From positions 1 through 29,312 of IMG/VR virus record IMGVR_UViG_3300017770_000107: a stretch of DNA of 29,312 nucleotides; one strand, 5' to 3'. Positions 1 through 12,300 of the stretch are shown one piece after another. A program made the translations under genes and the position numbers. The stretch comes from a virus. The first letter of the stretch is position 1; each line of letters begins with the position of its first letter. The notes under the pieces are model-generated. The model saw only the letters and a list, made by a program, of their open reading frames with translations. It did no database searches and was not told where the DNA came from.

Positions 1-2
1 CT

Positions 3-3000
3 AATTTAGTAGGATTGGCTCAGGACGCATCTAAGACTTGGGAGATTTCTAGTAAAGGTCTTGAAGAGGGCGGCTCGAACATAAATATTGTAATAGGCCC
101 TTATAATTCATCATATAAATCTAGACATAAATACGGTCCTTATGATGGACAATTCAATGTAGCTGGAAATTACAACAGAGATACCAATGGTCAAGATAGT
201 CATGGAACCGATAGAGAAACATTTCAAATAAATCAACTAGTAAAATATCCGACTCCAGTTGACGAAGCAGGACAAAGTTCTTTTTGCGGAACTAAAACTG
301 GAGGAACTAATGGATACCCTCAAATAACATTTGCTTTTTACTACGGTGATATTGAGACTTCTGAAAATCAAATAGTAAACATAAATGCTAGCGCAAGATT
401 TGCTTGCAGAGTTCAAAATCCAGGTAATTTGATTACAAGAGATAGAGTTCAAGATAGTAAGGTACATATAATTGATATTCAGAAATCAATAAACACCGCA
501 TCTTCTGGAATAGATTTTTCCGATGATGCTTCTGGATTAGACCAACAAATGATTTATGTAGCTGAGCAATTAGGAGCAACCTATTCAAAATACTCCTCTA
601 TATCGGATAAGCCTGACAATGGAGACTACGCATGGTTACATGGTCCTTACGTTGATACAGAAAAAAAGATTTTAGTATTGCCTCTTATATCAAATACTAA
701 AAATAATTTTATTGATATTGATGAAGTTCCTCAAGGAGATGACGGTAGAAAATTTAGATTAATATGTGTTGAAGAGCATGTTCATCCAGATGCTGATGGT
801 GAGATATTTGACAGTGGTAAAAAAGCTGGTATATCATTAAACTTTAATAACCCTACATTCGCTAATGAAGACCCACAGTTGAGCGGAGCAAATAAAGACA
901 ACACTTTTGCTATGGAGGTTATAGGTATTGGCGGTGGAGACGGAAAGTCTGGTAGCTTTAAAGCTGGTGCTTTTCACGACTTTGGAATAATTTATTATGA
1001 CGGAAAAGGAAGAAATTCTACTGTAGCTATAGATAGCGAAAATGGAACATCTAAGTGTTATGTTAAATTTTTTAGTGAAAGAGGTTTTAATGCTGACGAA
1101 TCTATAAATCCTGGTCAAAGCAACAACTACGGAAAGGCCAGAATAGACTGGTCGGTAAATCATCAGCCTCCTGTGTGGGCTAAGTATTGGAGTTGGGCAT
1201 ATTCTAAGAATACATCTGTTGATGAGTTTATACAGTTTATATGTCCTGGAGCTTTTACATCAACAATTCCAGCTACTGGAGAGTCTAGAATATTTTTATC
1301 ATTACAATCTTTAAAAGGTTCTCCTGACTCTTATAGAACTCAAAACAATCCATTAATAGATTATAGTTATGTTGAGGGGGATAGAATAAGGTTTATAACC
1401 TCTCCTTGGAATTACGATACGCCAACTGCTCATACAGACGTATATGTAGATGTTGCTATTACTGGATACGACCTTTATAATGGCTCAACTGAACTAGGAG
1501 AACCTTTAGAGGAGCAAGGATACTTCATAACTATAGACAGTATAGATTTATCTGGAGGAACTTATGACCATGTATCAACGTCAGGCAGCACAGCAAACTT
1601 TTTTGGTGATGGTTTGTTTGAAATATACAGACCTTTGAAAGAGTCTGAAGATGAGTCAACTAGAGTTTATTATGAGTTTGGGTTTAAACACACTATAGCT
1701 AATCCTCATGAAAATAGTAGAGCTCATAGAGGAATGACTCAAACTCAAGTAGTTGGGGTATCTCCAGCAAGAGGATATTTTGATGAGGGTGATGTATTCT
1801 TTAAAAGGAGAATAATGAGAAACTCTAATAACGATACTGAAGGGCTTAGATTTACCACTTCTTTTGTAGAAGATTATCATTTGAATGATTTTTATCCTAC
1901 TAATCACATAAACATAGGTAGGCCAAATGTATTCAATCCTTACGCTAGAGAAGAATTGAAGGAATCTAGTATTACTTATTCTGAACCTTTTCAACCTGAT
2001 GTAAATTATAATGGTCTAAGCACTTTTGAATTGTTTAGTTATTCTGATTTAGATAAGGCTGATGGCTCAATACAAAAAATACATTCTAGAGATACTGACA
2101 TGGTTGTCATACAGGAAGATAGGACTTATAAGGTTTCTATAAATAAAGATATTATAACTAATGCTGATGGTAGCGCAAATGTAGGATTATCTTCTAATGT
2201 ACTAGGAAATCCTATAGCTTTTTCAGAGCACTACGGTATAAGTAAAAATCCTGAGTCTTTTGATTTTAATGGAAATATATTATACTGGGTAGACATAAAG
2301 AAAGGTGCTGTTTTAAGATTAAAAGGTAATGAGCTTAAACCTATATCTAAAGTTAACATGTTAGACTATTTTAGAGATAAATCGGAGTTGTATAGAGAGG
2401 CAAATCCTACAGCAGGATTTACGTATAATATTAGTAACTGGTATGATGAGCCATTAAGTCACACAATGCCAGAGCAATTTAATTTAGTAAACTATTCCTT
2501 TAGAATATTAGGAGCTTATAATCCTAAGCACAATGAATATGTTATTACATTTCCTAGAGTTTATACAGATAATAATAGATATGACAATGACAATGTTAAA
2601 TGGGAAGCAAAAGGGAAAAAACCTGAAGAGCAAGGACCTGTCTACACTATTACCGCTCCTTATGATACTATAGTGTGGTCAGAAGTAAATCAAAGGTGGA
2701 CTTCTTTTCATAGTTATGAGCCAGAGATGTATGGTAAGATAAATAGAAGATTTTTCTCTTTTAAAGATGGTGAGTTATGGCATCATGACTCAAGCTCAGA
2801 CCACTCTACATTTTATGGTGAAACTTTTGAAACTAAATTAAAGTTTCCTTTTAATGGATTACCTAATAAAGTAAAAACATATCAATCTCTAACTGTGGAT
2901 GGTACTTTTGCTGAAGATACTACTGCTGATGGAGTTAACTCTGGAACTAAGACATCATACGACACGACATTAGATACAAATCTATCTTCTACTAGTATAG

Positions 3001-3443
3001 ATAAAACCACATACAATAGAAAAGAAGGATTATTGTATTCTGACATTCCTTTTGCTACTGGAGATATTGATGGAGAACCTGGTAATAGTGAGTTTTTTGG
3101 ACTAGGAAACATAACTACAGCTGTAGATTCAACTACTGTTACTTTAGCGGATACTCCAAATAATGGAGTTAATGTAGGAGATAATATATATTTTAGTCAA
3201 GCAGGTGGTCACACTCTAATTGGAACTATACAATCAATAGGAGCTACCACATATACGTTGACATCAAATGCAAACTCAGCATTAACAAGCAGTTTTGCCT
3301 ATGTTATTAAGTCAGGAGAAGCTGAAGGGGATAGAATGAAAGGTAACTTTATGAATGTTACTTTAACTAAGAGGACTAAGAAGCCAATAGAGATATATAG
3401 TGTTAATTCTAACAACTCTAAAAGCGAGCTTAGTGAAGAATAA
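3..3443 (+). CDS. tail/portal stabilisation-type virion protein, 5' partial
   Basis: The reading frame is open from base 3 with no in-frame stop before the window edge, so the N-terminus is missing. The TTG at 15 is only an internal codon. About 1,146 residues remain. The protein is soluble and rich in Asn, Asp, Ser, Thr and aromatic residues, as expected of a beta-rich virion component. The middle (nt about 1910-2500, with the segment RPNVFNPYAREELK) and the end (GDRMKGNF...KPIEIYSVNS) resemble the stabilisation or tail-tube-connector proteins of crAss-like and other Bacteroidetes podoviruses. This is recalled family resemblance, not a search result. Near the C-terminus (nt about 3105-3310) a small Thr/Gly-rich beta module, VNVGDNIYF followed by IGTIQSIG, appears inserted before the conserved tail. 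It is the first of the + strand virion genes. Function is inferred; a different tail protein is possible. Confidence 0.6.
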   Translation, partial: NLVGLAQDASKTWEISSKGLEEGGSNINIVIGPYNSSYKSRHKYGPYDGQFNVAGNYNRDTNGQDSHGTDRETFQINQLVKYPTPVDEAGQSSFCGTKTGGTNGYPQITFAFYYGDIETSENQIVNINASARFACRVQNPGNLITRDRVQDSKVHIIDIQKSINTASSGIDFSDDASGLDQQMIYVAEQLGATYSKYSSISDKPDNGDYAWLHGPYVDTEKKILVLPLISNTKNNFIDIDEVPQGDDGRKFRLICVEEHVHPDADGEIFDSGKKAGISLNFNNPTFANEDPQLSGANKDNTFAMEVIGIGGGDGKSGSFKAGAFHDFGIIYYDGKGRNSTVAIDSENGTSKCYVKFFSERGFNADESINPGQSNNYGKARIDWSVNHQPPVWAKYWSWAYSKNTSVDEFIQFICPGAFTSTIPATGESRIFLSLQSLKGSPDSYRTQNNPLIDYSYVEGDRIRFITSPWNYDTPTAHTDVYVDVAITGYDLYNGSTELGEPLEEQGYFITIDSIDLSGGTYDHVSTSGSTANFFGDGLFEIYRPLKESEDESTRVYYEFGFKHTIANPHENSRAHRGMTQTQVVGVSPARGYFDEGDVFFKRRIMRNSNNDTEGLRFTTSFVEDYHLNDFYPTNHINIGRPNVFNPYAREELKESSITYSEPFQPDVNYNGLSTFELFSYSDLDKADGSIQKIHSRDTDMVVIQEDRTYKVSINKDIITNADGSANVGLSSNVLGNPIAFSEHYGISKNPESFDFNGNILYWVDIKKGAVLRLKGNELKPISKVNMLDYFRDKSELYREANPTAGFTYNISNWYDEPLSHTMPEQFNLVNYSFRILGAYNPKHNEYVITFPRVYTDNNRYDNDNVKWEAKGKKPEEQGPVYTITAPYDTIVWSEVNQRWTSFHSYEPEMYGKINRRFFSFKDGELWHHDSSSDHSTFYGETFETKLKFPFNGLPNKVKTYQSLTVDGTFAEDTTADGVNSGTKTSYDTTLDTNLSSTSIDKTTYNRKEGLLYSDIPFATGDIDGEPGNSEFFGLGNITTAVDSTTVTLADTPNNGVNVGDNIYFSQAGGHTLIGTIQSIGATTYTLTSNANSALTSSFAYVIKSGEAEGDRMKGNFMNVTLTKRTKKPIEIYSVNSNNSKSELSEE

Positions 3444-3456
3444 TTTATTATATTTG
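3439..3456 (+). promoter_or_regulatory. putative late promoter, TATATTTG with upstream AATAATT
   Basis: TATATTTG at 3449-3456 fits the Bacteroidetes -7 consensus TAnnTTTG. It lies in the 26-nt gap before the gene at 3470 and is followed by TAAAAA. No TTTG sits 18-21 nt upstream. Instead AATAATT occurs exactly 3 nt upstream (3439-3445), an arrangement repeated at 15815-15832. Confidence 0.6.
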
Positions 3457-3469
3457 TAAAAATTTAGAA

Positions 3470-4558
3470 ATGAAAAAATCTAACAAGAAATCTAAAAAGA
3501 AATACAGACCAAAGATTAAGTACAGTATCGGAGGTAATGTTGTAAGAGGTATACAGGCTGGTAAACTTCAACAAGAATTTGAACAAAAGGCTGCTCAAAC
3601 TCAGTCTGATATAGATGCTTTCGATAAGAGCTCACTTCAAATGAAAGGTTCTACCACTCTTCAAAAGATGGTTGACGAGCCAATATCACAAAGTTTAGTT
3701 GAGGCTAAACAAGAGGCTCAAAAAACCACTGAAGCTACAGCAATGGGTGCTGCTCAAAAAGGTGGAGCTAAATCAGCAATGGCTGGCCTTTCTGCTATAC
3801 TAGCTTCTGGACAATCAGCTGACTTGGCTGCTATGGATAAATCTCAAGCTGCTTTGACTTCAGCTCAACAAGCTAAAGCTTCTGAAGAAGGCTCTCAAGA
3901 TGTGGTTAGAAGAGGATTAGCTACGGAAGAACTAAAAGGAATGCAAACATCTTTAAAAGAATCTAAGGATTCAGCATTAGCAGCTAGAATGGCTAAACAA
4001 CAAGCTTTTGTTTCTGCTGGTGAAGACGCATATGAGGTAGGTAAAGAGGCTGTAAAGGCTGCGGCTACTGGTGGAGCATCACTTGCTGTTGCTAAAGAAG
4101 GAATGATAACTCCTGAAAAAGGAAAGCCTCAAGTTAGTAGAGGTAAATTTGACCACGATAAAAATCCTATAGATATTATGGATAAGGGTGGAGTTTCTGA
4201 TGTAGAGCAGGATGGAGAGAAAGTAGGAGAGCTTACTGGAGGTGAGTCTATATTTAACCCTGAAGATACTAAGAAAATGCAAGACTTAGTGAAAGATGGT
4301 GATGAGAAAGGATTGATGAATCATATGGCTATGTTATTTGATAGGTTTGAAAAGCAGGACCTAGAACACATGGAAAATGAAGCTGAAGAGCAAATGGCTA
4401 AGAAAGGAATTATGTATAAAGATAGCGGAAAAATTCCTAGCAAGATGAAAGGCTTTTCAAGTCTTCCTGAGTCTGTTCAAGAAAAGATGAGCTCTGAGCT
4501 TGCTAAAAAGTATATGAGTGGAGGCTCCTATAAACCTAAATTCAAATTTAAAAAATAA
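3470..4558 (+). CDS. Ala/Lys/Gln-rich internal virion protein candidate
   Basis: A 362-residue protein with a very basic N-terminus (MKKSNKKSKKKYRPK), then a long helical region rich in Ala, Gln, Lys and Ser (about residues 25-200), a block containing GELTGGESIFNPEDTKKM near residues 255-275, and a basic C-terminus ending KPKFKFKK. It has no clear transmembrane segment. Composition and position, just after a connector-type protein and before two larger proteins, suit an ejection or internal core protein comparable to T7 gp14 in order. A link to genome ejection is inferred from order only. Its stop overlaps the next start (TAATG at 4556-4560), so the two are translationally coupled. The promoter at 3439-3456 precedes it. 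Confidence 0.6.
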   Translation: MKKSNKKSKKKYRPKIKYSIGGNVVRGIQAGKLQQEFEQKAAQTQSDIDAFDKSSLQMKGSTTLQKMVDEPISQSLVEAKQEAQKTTEATAMGAAQKGGAKSAMAGLSAILASGQSADLAAMDKSQAALTSAQQAKASEEGSQDVVRRGLATEELKGMQTSLKESKDSALAARMAKQQAFVSAGEDAYEVGKEAVKAAATGGASLAVAKEGMITPEKGKPQVSRGKFDHDKNPIDIMDKGGVSDVEQDGEKVGELTGGESIFNPEDTKKMQDLVKDGDEKGLMNHMAMLFDRFEKQDLEHMENEAEEQMAKKGIMYKDSGKIPSKMKGFSSLPESVQEKMSSELAKKYMSGGSYKPKFKFKK

Positions 4559-6339
4559 TGTCAAAGTATATTTATTATCAGGCAGCTGAAACTCCTAAGT
4601 TTGCTGAAATAGTCAACAAACAAAAGGCTAACTCTAATCTTAATAATGGTTTGGATAATTCAAGAAAAACTCCTAAACCAAAATTAAGTAAGGTTACTGG
4701 AGAGTTTGATAAGCCTTATATGAATATAAGAAAAAATCTCCTTGAGAAGCTCAATCAATATGAGGTTGATATGGCTGGCAGATATGATGAGCCTGAGGTA
4801 AATGCTACCATAGAGGATTATAAGAGACAGATAATAGATTTAGGAAAGTTTTCTAGTGGAGAGGCTCAAGCCTATGAGTTTTTAAGTACTTCTGTTCAAA
4901 ATCCTTATGATGATGAAGGAAATTTATTGTACGATGTAGATTCTTTAAAAAAAGTTCCTAAGCTGTTGACTCCTGAAGATGTTTTTTCAGCTAGTTCAAA
5001 CATAGAAACCGAACAAGATTTATTGTATTTATTTGGAGAGCAATCACCAATGAAAGATGAAGAATCAGGAGAATATATATTAGATGATGATGGTTATCTT
5101 ATTGATGAGGATGGGAAAAGAATAGTAGCTCATAATTCTGACGGCTCTACAGTAGACTCAGATGTATATGAATTTGAAAAGAGGAGACAATACATAGACT
5201 CCTTAGACCCAAATGGATTTGATTTTGGTAAAAATGAAGCTGAATATAATGGGGTTCCTGTAAGTACAATTCCTGAATTAAACTTTGAAAAGTCTGAAAT
5301 TATTAAAAAATCAGAACCTCAGGATTGGGTTAGTTTAGTTGGTAGTAGCATTAGAGTATCAGATGCTGTTCTTTTTGACGAAAACTCTAACTATAAAGAA
5401 AATGGCTTAAAAATAGCTAAAGATTTAATTAGAAAAAAAATTCAAAAACAAAACTTAGGAGATAAAATTCAATTTAAAGATGACAATATTGAGCCTGCCT
5501 TACAGGTTTTAGCTTCTGAATATGCCTTAGAAGTTGAAGGTGTTGACAATCCAAAACCTGAATATATTAATTATCTTTTAGATAACATGAACTCTGAGGA
5601 TGGTGAAGGAAATACATTTGAGGATTACGCTGTAGATAAAATATTTGAAAGCAGATTCTCTGGAAGAGGAGTAAAAGTTAGGAATTACAATATAACAACA
5701 CCAGGAAGTAGTCGTGATTATTTTATAGGAAGAAAAGCAACTGAAGATGAATCTATAATTAATGATTACACGATAGATATTGATGGTGGTTCTGTTAATA
5801 TAGAGACCATAGCTTACTCTAAGCAAATGTTAAATAGAGATGTGTCAAAATCTGTTGTAGATATAACAAGAAATGTAATTTTCCCTCAAGCTATATCTGG
5901 AATAGATAATATATACGGCAAAGGAACATTTAGTGTAAAATCAGATGAAATTAGAATACATGCTATAGATACTAGAAATAATCAAATAGCAACTAGAAGT
6001 GATATAGAAAGTAAAAATCCTAATATAGTTTTCAAGCCTTTTGTTTTAGGTACAGCTTCATCTAATATGGATGATGAGGATTTCAATAAAAATTTAGCTA
6101 AACTAGAAAGCAAGGAGGAAAAAGAAAGTTATAACACTTTTGAGAGATTATTATTAGAAACTAAAGGTTTGAAGAAAAAACAAATTTTAGTACCTTTGGA
6201 TGAGTTTTTTAATACTAACGAATTAAAGCAGTTTAGTTCTGTTATTAATATGGCTGAGAAACTTAACAAAAAGAACAGCTCCAATCAAGAAATGACACAA
6301 GAAGAAATGCGTTTAATTAGAGAAGAATTAGGATATTAG
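4558..6339 (+). CDS. acidic virion/ejection protein candidate, unrecognised
   Basis: A 593-residue, strongly acidic and mostly helical protein without a signal peptide or membrane segment. An Asp/Glu-rich stretch (about residues 160-190, with YILDDDGYLIDEDGKR) resembles repeated short beta turns. The C-terminal third is charged and coiled-coil-prone (KNLAKLESKEEKES...). I do not recognise a catalytic motif. It sits between the Ala-rich protein (TAATG overlap) and the giant protein (3-nt gap), so a role as the second member of an ejection-protein set, like T7 gp15 by position, is plausible but inferred. The start ATG at 4558 is supported by the overlap. Confidence 0.6.
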   Translation: MSKYIYYQAAETPKFAEIVNKQKANSNLNNGLDNSRKTPKPKLSKVTGEFDKPYMNIRKNLLEKLNQYEVDMAGRYDEPEVNATIEDYKRQIIDLGKFSSGEAQAYEFLSTSVQNPYDDEGNLLYDVDSLKKVPKLLTPEDVFSASSNIETEQDLLYLFGEQSPMKDEESGEYILDDDGYLIDEDGKRIVAHNSDGSTVDSDVYEFEKRRQYIDSLDPNGFDFGKNEAEYNGVPVSTIPELNFEKSEIIKKSEPQDWVSLVGSSIRVSDAVLFDENSNYKENGLKIAKDLIRKKIQKQNLGDKIQFKDDNIEPALQVLASEYALEVEGVDNPKPEYINYLLDNMNSEDGEGNTFEDYAVDKIFESRFSGRGVKVRNYNITTPGSSRDYFIGRKATEDESIINDYTIDIDGGSVNIETIAYSKQMLNRDVSKSVVDITRNVIFPQAISGIDNIYGKGTFSVKSDEIRIHAIDTRNNQIATRSDIESKNPNIVFKPFVLGTASSNMDDEDFNKNLAKLESKEEKESYNTFERLLLETKGLKKKQILVPLDEFFNTNELKQFSSVINMAEKLNKKNSSNQEMTQEEMRLIREELGY

Positions 6340-6342
6340 AAC

Positions 6343-9300
6343 ATGGAAGAGACTGAAGAAGAAAAAAGATTAAGAGAATACAATGAGTACATTAAATCAC
6401 TTCCAGAGGGAGACCCTAGAAAAGAAAGCGGTATAGATACTCCATTAGTGCCTGAAGAAAAAATAGAAATAGAAGACTTTAGCAACGATGAAGAATTAAT
6501 GAATGCTTACAACAATGGGGAGCTATCTGCTGAGTCTACTGAAAGAATGAATCTTCTTACTAAAAACGCTGAAGATGCTAAAGTTGATTCTAAAGATTTA
6601 ATACTATCAGATGATAATATATCAAGACTAGATGCTATTGTTTTAAAAATGAGGTCTAATCCTGAAAAATACACTATTGATATTCAAAAATCTGTTGTAA
6701 ACGACTTTAAACTAAAATACGGTAAAAAAAAAATTTCGGATACGGATGGCTCTACATCAGGTTTGGAAGATGGTGCTTCGGATTCAAGCGTTTTTGATTA
6801 CAACTTACAAACACAAGTATGGCTTAAAGATGGCTCTGTAGTAGACGCATCTCAAGTTCCTGACTTTGAAAAAGAAAAGGTATACAGTGAGCAGCAGCCA
6901 ATTAAAGAATCTGAAGATGATATTGCAGCTCAAGTAAATTTAGGTAAAGATGCTATAGTTCACTCATATCCAGTAGGATTAGGAGATGACGGAGAGTACC
7001 TATCTACTATAAGATTTGGAGAAGATGATACTCTTGTATATGTTGATAGTGAAGGGCAAGAACTCAACAAAACTTATAACACTTTAAAAGAAGAGTTAGA
7101 TAGTTTGAAGTCTAGATATAATAGAATGTCTGAGGCTCCACAATTACCAGGGAAAGTTTCAAAAGAAATATTGAAACAATTATCAGAAAAGCAATCTGAG
7201 TTCGATTTAGTAGACCAGCAAATAAAACAAAACATAGATAAAAATAAAACTATACAATTAAACAATAGTTTAAATTCATTTAGAGGCAATGAAAAGGACT
7301 GGGATGCAAAGATAATATACTCTTTACCTTCAGAGCACTTTTACAATGAAGACGCTACAAAAATATTTGGAAGAGGATTAACGACTCAAGAATTACTAAA
7401 CTATCAAGGAGAGTTGCTTTCTGATAGAGCTAACAATAATTACGGAATAGTTGGTAATACTATTAGCGAGTTTGGATTTTCTGAATACAGTAAAGAAGAT
7501 TTAACTAATAATATTATATTTAATTTTGAATCTGACTTAGAGGACAATGCCAAGAAATATCTTACTGATGAAGATATACAGAAAGCTAAGCTAAGTAATA
7601 GAGCTTACGAAATAGAAAAAGAATTAGAGAATAATCCTAGAGCTGAGAACGCCAATGAACTTCGTAAAGAGCTAAGACAAATAAAACGTGGTATAGGTAG
7701 TATAAATATAACTACACCTATGTTTAATGTTGACGGAGAAAGAATTGATAGAGAGTTTGCTAATAAAGAGAATGTACAATCATTTAATCAACAGGTAGAA
7801 TTAAACTATCAAATGTTTGACCAGACCGATAGAGGTGAATTAATGACTGTATATGAAAGGTACTCATCTATTAAAAAACAACTAGAGAACGATTTTGAGA
7901 CATTAACATTTAAAGACTTATTAGGTCAGCCAATATCTATTAAAGATGCTTTTGAAAAAAAGAATATTGATAGAATGGGTGTTCTTGGAGGTACTATAGA
8001 TGATGCTATTGGATATTTAGGATTAGAGCCAGAATCTGAAAAAAATATTAGAAGAGTTGTAGGTAACTACAAAAGACTATATGAGGAGAATGAATCTAAA
8101 CTTATAGCAGCTACTAGAGTTTTGGCTACAAACACAGACCCAGGCTCAATAGATAAGGGTGGATTTGCTAATCTAAAATTATTTGCTGAAGGTTTTGGAG
8201 AAGGCTTTCTAGATATATTTGTTGATAATCCTGATATTAAGACTGATGCCGATTTTATAGCTACGTTTGGTCAGATTATGCAAGAGAATGGTATTGAGAT
8301 GACTGAAGACCAGATTAAACAAACCACTACAGATATATCTGATATGGTTGCTAGCGGTCTAGGTACTTCTTTACCTATAATGGCTCAGATAATGTTAACA
8401 AGAAAGATTCCTTTATCTTTGATAGGTAAGTTAAGACAGACATCGAGATACAAGGCTTTAACGGCATATGCTAATAGCTATGGAACTACTGGTAAATTTG
8501 CTTTAAAATTATCAGAAGATATACTTACTGGTGCTACTTCTTTCGGTCTTGTTCCTTCAGACAATATAAGTGTAGCTATGGGCGTTGGTGAGGGTACAGC
8601 TGGTGCTGTTTTTGAGACATTCTTTCCTCAATCCAAAGCGTATCATATTATAAGGAGAGCATTTGAAAGTGCTGGTGCTAAAGGAATAAATATAGGAGCA
8701 TATTCTATTAGAATTTTAGGCGGTGGAGCAGGAGAGACTATTGCTGAATATTCTGGCGACATGCTTAACAATCTAACTAAAAATGGATTTGATTGGGAAA
8801 ATGCACTGGAGCAAACATTTGGTAGAACTGGTGATGAAGTTTTAGATAAGTTAGTTGCTACGGCTTTGACATGTACTATGTTCTCTTCTGCATTCAATGC
8901 AGGTATGCTTAATCTTACGATAGATGAGATTAATCAAAAGTATGGAGACCCTAATCAAGATAAAAAAATAAAAGAGGCTTTAGCTAAACTAAACCTACTA
9001 ATAGAAAAACATAAACAAAGCGAACCTGGAACTCAGTTATCTTTACTTGATAATGAAGCTTTCGTTGAAGGAACAGCTTTAGTTGATGATGAGTCTATTA
9101 AACAAAGAGGCGGAGAGGCAACATTAGTTCGTGAAGGCTCCAAACTGTTTAACGCCCCTGTAAAAGAAACAGCTTTGATAGCTGATGAATATCTACAGAA
9201 CAACTCTGAAGGCTTAGGTGTAACTCCTACTGGTGCTAGACCTATTCCAGAGATAGACATAGAAAATTCTAAACGTATAGCTGATGCTTTCGATGCTATG

Positions 9301-12300
9301 AAGCACGACCCTACAAATCCTGAGGTTGTAGCAGCTTATGAGGCTATGGCTAAGGAAACTATAGACCAGTTTAACTTAGTGTCTAACAAAGGATATAAAG
9401 TAGAAATATGGAAGGGTGAGGGAGAACCTTACGCTAACTCAGCAGAGATGATTAAGGATGTTAGGGACAACAAACATATGTATATCTATTCTACTGAGTC
9501 TGGTTTTGGTCAAGAAGGAATTACTAAAGAGCAGAGAGCAGAAAATCCTTTACTATCTGAAACAGAGTTTACCGATATTAATGGAGAGCCATTGGTGGTC
9601 AATGACTTATTTAGATTTGTCCATGACTTTTTCGGTCATACAGAGCTAGGAAATGGATTTGGACCAAAGGGTGAGGAGAACGCTTGGGTCAATCATTCTC
9701 GTATGTATAGTCCTGAGGCTAGAAGAGCTATGACAACAGAGACTAGAGGGCAAAACTCTTGGGTTAACTTTGGCAAGCAGATAAGAAGAGAAGATGGCTC
9801 CATACCTAAGAAAGGCGACCCTGACTACGTTCCTCTATCTGAAAGAGAATATGCAGACCAAAAGATAGGATTACTTCCTGATGATATAGTTAATCAACTG
9901 CCTGACATGCAGACAGTTATAACTGAAGATGTTGACATTGAACCTACTATAGAGTTTAGTGAAGAATCTAATACGTTTGTTTCTGAGCAAATAGAAAACG
10001 CTTTATCTAATAAGGTAGACGGAAAGAATAACAATAAATTAGGTAGACTTGACCTAGGCATGAGTACAGTTAATATTCAAAAGGGTATTAGCGATTACGT
10101 CAATAATGTAGAGAGTGATGAAAGAGCTCAACTAGAAGACGCACTAAGAACTATGTATGATTCTGGTGAGATTAAATTTTTAGGGGTAGACGGAAAGAAA
10201 GTAGTTAGAACCAGTGTTTCTGTATCAGACTCACAGAACTTAAAAGAAGATATAAAGGTAACTAAGGATACACCTTATGTGTTCAATAAGCCTGAGCTAA
10301 ATAAAGAGCAGTTTGAGCTCAACATGGAAAGAACTCAAAACGGAACTGTAGAAGGAGGAACTACATTTAATGAAGAAATAGGAAATCTTGACGGAAAAAA
10401 ATTATTTTCTGTAAGTATATTCCCTGAAATTTCTGTAGTAAAAGAATCTGGGGAAACATTTACTCAACAAGAGATTGAGGCCTTTAAGGTAAAGCATAAG
10501 GATATATTAGATAGAAGTAAAAACTTAGCGGTAGGAACATTTACTAGCGGTTTATCTGGAAAGTCTTATCTAGATATAGTTGCTTTAGTACCATCCTCTA
10601 ATGCTGTTCAAGCTGAGCAATTAGCTATAGCTTACAATCAGGAATCTTTTTATGATTTGGAAAAAGGTAAAGTTATTGAAGTTGGAGGCACTGGAGAAAC
10701 TGTAGAGGGTCTTCCTGATATTACAGAGAGATTGTCTGAGATTGAGACAGCTAATGTAACAGAGTCTTACACAGATAGACTAATAGGAAAACTTGAAGGC
10801 ATTCGTGATGGAATTGATGATGGCATGATGATGGCAGACCCATTCTTAGTAACCGCTACCGTCAAAGCTGGTCTTGATATAACAATAAAAGCTATAAAAG
10901 CTGGAGTAGCTATTTCTAAAGCTGTTGAACAAGGTATTGAATACATAAAATCAAACAAACCTTCAAATGAAGATTTCAATGAAGAGTCTTTTAGAAGATA
11001 CATGGACTCAGGCTATAGTGAAGTAAATGTTAACGCACCAAATAGAAACTCTGATGGAATTATAGAAGTCAATGAAACAGAATTAGAGTCAGAGCCTGTT
11101 AATAGTAAAGAGGTTAATGTTGAAGAAGAAACAAGACAATCTAATAGACCTGGAGATTCTAGTGTTGCACGTTCTGTAAATGAAAGAAGAAAAGAAGAGT
11201 TCAATAGAAAAAAGAAATTAACTGTTGAGGAACTTAAAATAAAAATGAATCAATGGTTTTTTGATGAGAATTACAGATTCAAAAATGAGTTAATTAAACT
11301 TGGAGAAGAATACAACCTAAGTGTTGAATCCTTAGAAGCTATAGCCTTCAGAAATCTTATAAACGGAGCTTCAGCATCAGCTAAATCAAAATCTCGAAAA
11401 GTAGTAAGAGAGATGGATGGGGGTATAGGTAAGTCTCATTTAAGTAAAAGCGAAAGAAGATTAAGTGATGAAATAATAGAGTTTCAGCGTGTTATATCTT
11501 TAGATGCTCATTATGACAGAATAAAACTACAAACAGATGGGCTTATCAAGGAGTTGTCATCTATGGATACCGATTCTGATTTATATAAAGATACGTTAAA
11601 AAAGATAAATAATTTGTCAGATAAAATGGGATTAACATTTGATTCTGAAAACGGAAATCTTATGATGGGTGAAGAGACTGTTCCAGAAGGTTTAGATACT
11701 GAAACATTTCCATGGAGAATTAAACATACAACATCTAAAGATGGTATAATGTTAACATCAGCTGATGCTCAAGCTTTTTTAAATGAAAATGTTGATAATC
11801 CTGACTACAAGAGAGCTAAAGAAAGAGCTGATATTTACTTTGAATCTACTAGAAATCTATTAAAGCTCAAGTATGAAAGTGGATTAATAAGCAAGGAAAC
11901 TTACGAAAGGTTAAAGGATATGGATTATTCTCCTAGAGTATTTTTAAATAAAATTCTTAATGGGGCGGAGCAAAATCCTAGTGTTCTTGATGGGGCTTCA
12001 ACAGAAAAAAATATAGAATCTATAGACGGAATACTTTCATCTTTAGAGGGAGGTTCATCAGACGTGCTATATAACAACGCCACAGACCTAATACAAAAGC
12101 AAATTTTAGCTACTGAAAAATTATTATTTTTAAATGATTCTAGAAAATCTGTATTGAACTTCATTAATGAAGCTACAAAACAAGGTAAAGATGTTAGCGA
12201 TTTTGGATATGTTATAGACAGAAAAAATCCTAAGCAAGAAGGATATGAGGTTATGGATGTTATGGTTGATGGAGAGGTAGTTAAAATTGCTATAGACAGT

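Noticed and set aside
15-17. TTG as the start codon of the first gene
   Set aside because: The frame is open back to base 3 and coding-like, so the gene is cut by the window edge rather than starting here.
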